A DNA stretch of 64,000 bases, taken from NCBI GenBank assembly GCA_942159475.1, contig OW804095.1:56510773-56574772 (forward strand), read 5' to 3'. This document shows positions 63,197-64,000 of the stretch, piece by piece. This DNA is from Sthenelais limicola. Lineage: Eukaryota; Annelida; Polychaeta; Phyllodocida; Sigalionidae. Position 1 is the first letter of the stretch; each line of letters opens with the position of its first letter. The notes beneath the pieces were generated by a model. The model worked only from the letters and a program-made list of their open reading frames with translations, did not search any database and had not been told where the DNA came from. Both the position numbers and the translations under genes were made by a program.

Positions 63197-64000
63197 GCTC
63201 CAATAGTCAACCGTGTGCTAGCTATACCATTACAACAGTAATAGAACTTCAAATTTACATAGTAATGCAATCATAGATATGGCGGATATACCACACGACC
63301 ATATATCACTGGTGGAGTAACAGTTAAGGAATGTGGAGGGAAACTAACATTAATGCCACTGATAACTAATCAATAACCCTGGAAGTCTATAGTTTGGGTA
63401 ATGAACTAGCACCAGGTGGCATAATAACAAATGTGAGATTAACTGATAAGGGACATAGTAGGCTAAGATGCCACTGAGTAAGATTAATGTTACATAATAA
63501 CACATTGACATGATGAGTAAATTAGCCATCCTGGGGGAAAAATCCAGATCTTTGTTTAAATGCGGCAGGGACCCTTCATTCCACACCCTACCCTACATCC
63601 CACTCTACCGTCATTCCAAAAAGAAGGCAAATAAAAGTGAACCAATACCAACTAAAAAGCAAAAACACTGCCTCCCCATCAATACAATTTATATTCGTAG
63701 CTTTGGGGCTGGATGGCCCCATAAGAGAGATGAGAAAGCGAGACAAATGGATCGAGGGACAGGAGAGAACGAATATACTTACTATTTGTATGTGTCAGAA
63801 CGAATATAATCAAACACGTGTGAAACGCCAACTTGAAATTGGTCAGCAATAGGTGGAACCCAAGGGTTATTTTCAGCTTTGAAAACTTGCTTCATTCCAA
63901 CGAGGTCAAGATTACCTTGAAAGAGATGTTACATTCACCTATTATTTATAATACGTTATGTTGGGATTCAATTTGTTCATACAGATGAACCAGGTACTCT

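Noticed and set aside
1..64000. CRISPR arrays, operons or rRNA genes
   Set aside because: No regularly spaced repeats with unique spacers, no prokaryotic gene layout and no rRNA core sequence were seen.

Overview
This window is animal nuclear DNA. It is AT-rich, its genes are split by GT-AG introns, and it is packed with non-LTR retrotransposons, one DIRS/Ngaro-type retrotransposon, and many small inverted-repeat elements. The mix of L1/Tx1-like LINEs, a split-direct-repeat tyrosine-recombinase retrotransposon and very frequent TAGGCCTA octamers suggests a marine invertebrate, perhaps an echinoderm. The species cannot be fixed from sequence alone.

Layout. (1) From the left edge to 22.1 kb lies the 3' part of an SLC3A1 (rBAT)-like gene of the alpha-amylase fold on the + strand. 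Ten exons join in phase and end at a stop at 22103. Its 16-kb intron (5216-21240) holds a nested set of insertions. An outer pair of short inverted repeats carries TTAGCG-type hexamers (6200/21168). A TA-flanked pair with CCCAGC ends and AACATT arrays lies inside it (6322/20872). Inside that are a frameshifted minus-strand DUF4806 gene (13852-15922) and an intact-looking LINE (8103-13025) with a 15-bp target-site duplication. (2) From 22 to 44 kb there is little recognisable coding sequence: decayed LINE pieces, MITE hairpins, a 1.4-kb foldback-like element with GAGCTC arrays, and a candidate small secreted-protein gene on the minus strand (32149 to 30166). (3) From 44223 to 48435 lies a complete-looking Ngaro/PAT-type retrotransposon on the minus strand, with identical split direct repeats, a gag ORF, one in-frame TGA, an RT region, and an overlapping tyrosine recombinase. 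(4) From 48.4 to 64 kb there is a TATA-type promoter with a tiny first exon, low-complexity arrays, a 5'-truncated LINE with its own 14-bp duplication, several MITEs, and a 1.57-kb TA-flanked element built almost wholly of 21-22-bp units centred on GATATC.

The most striking object is the LINE at 8103-13025. The same duplication-bounded insertion carries an intact NADAR-domain (YbiA-like, N-glycosidase/ADP-ribose-removing family) ORF directly upstream of a 1253-residue endonuclease/reverse transcriptase. This shows that a nucleotide-glycosidase fold is mobilised as part of a retrotransposon. Its role is unknown. Countering host ADP-ribosylation of retroelement nucleic acid is one testable idea.
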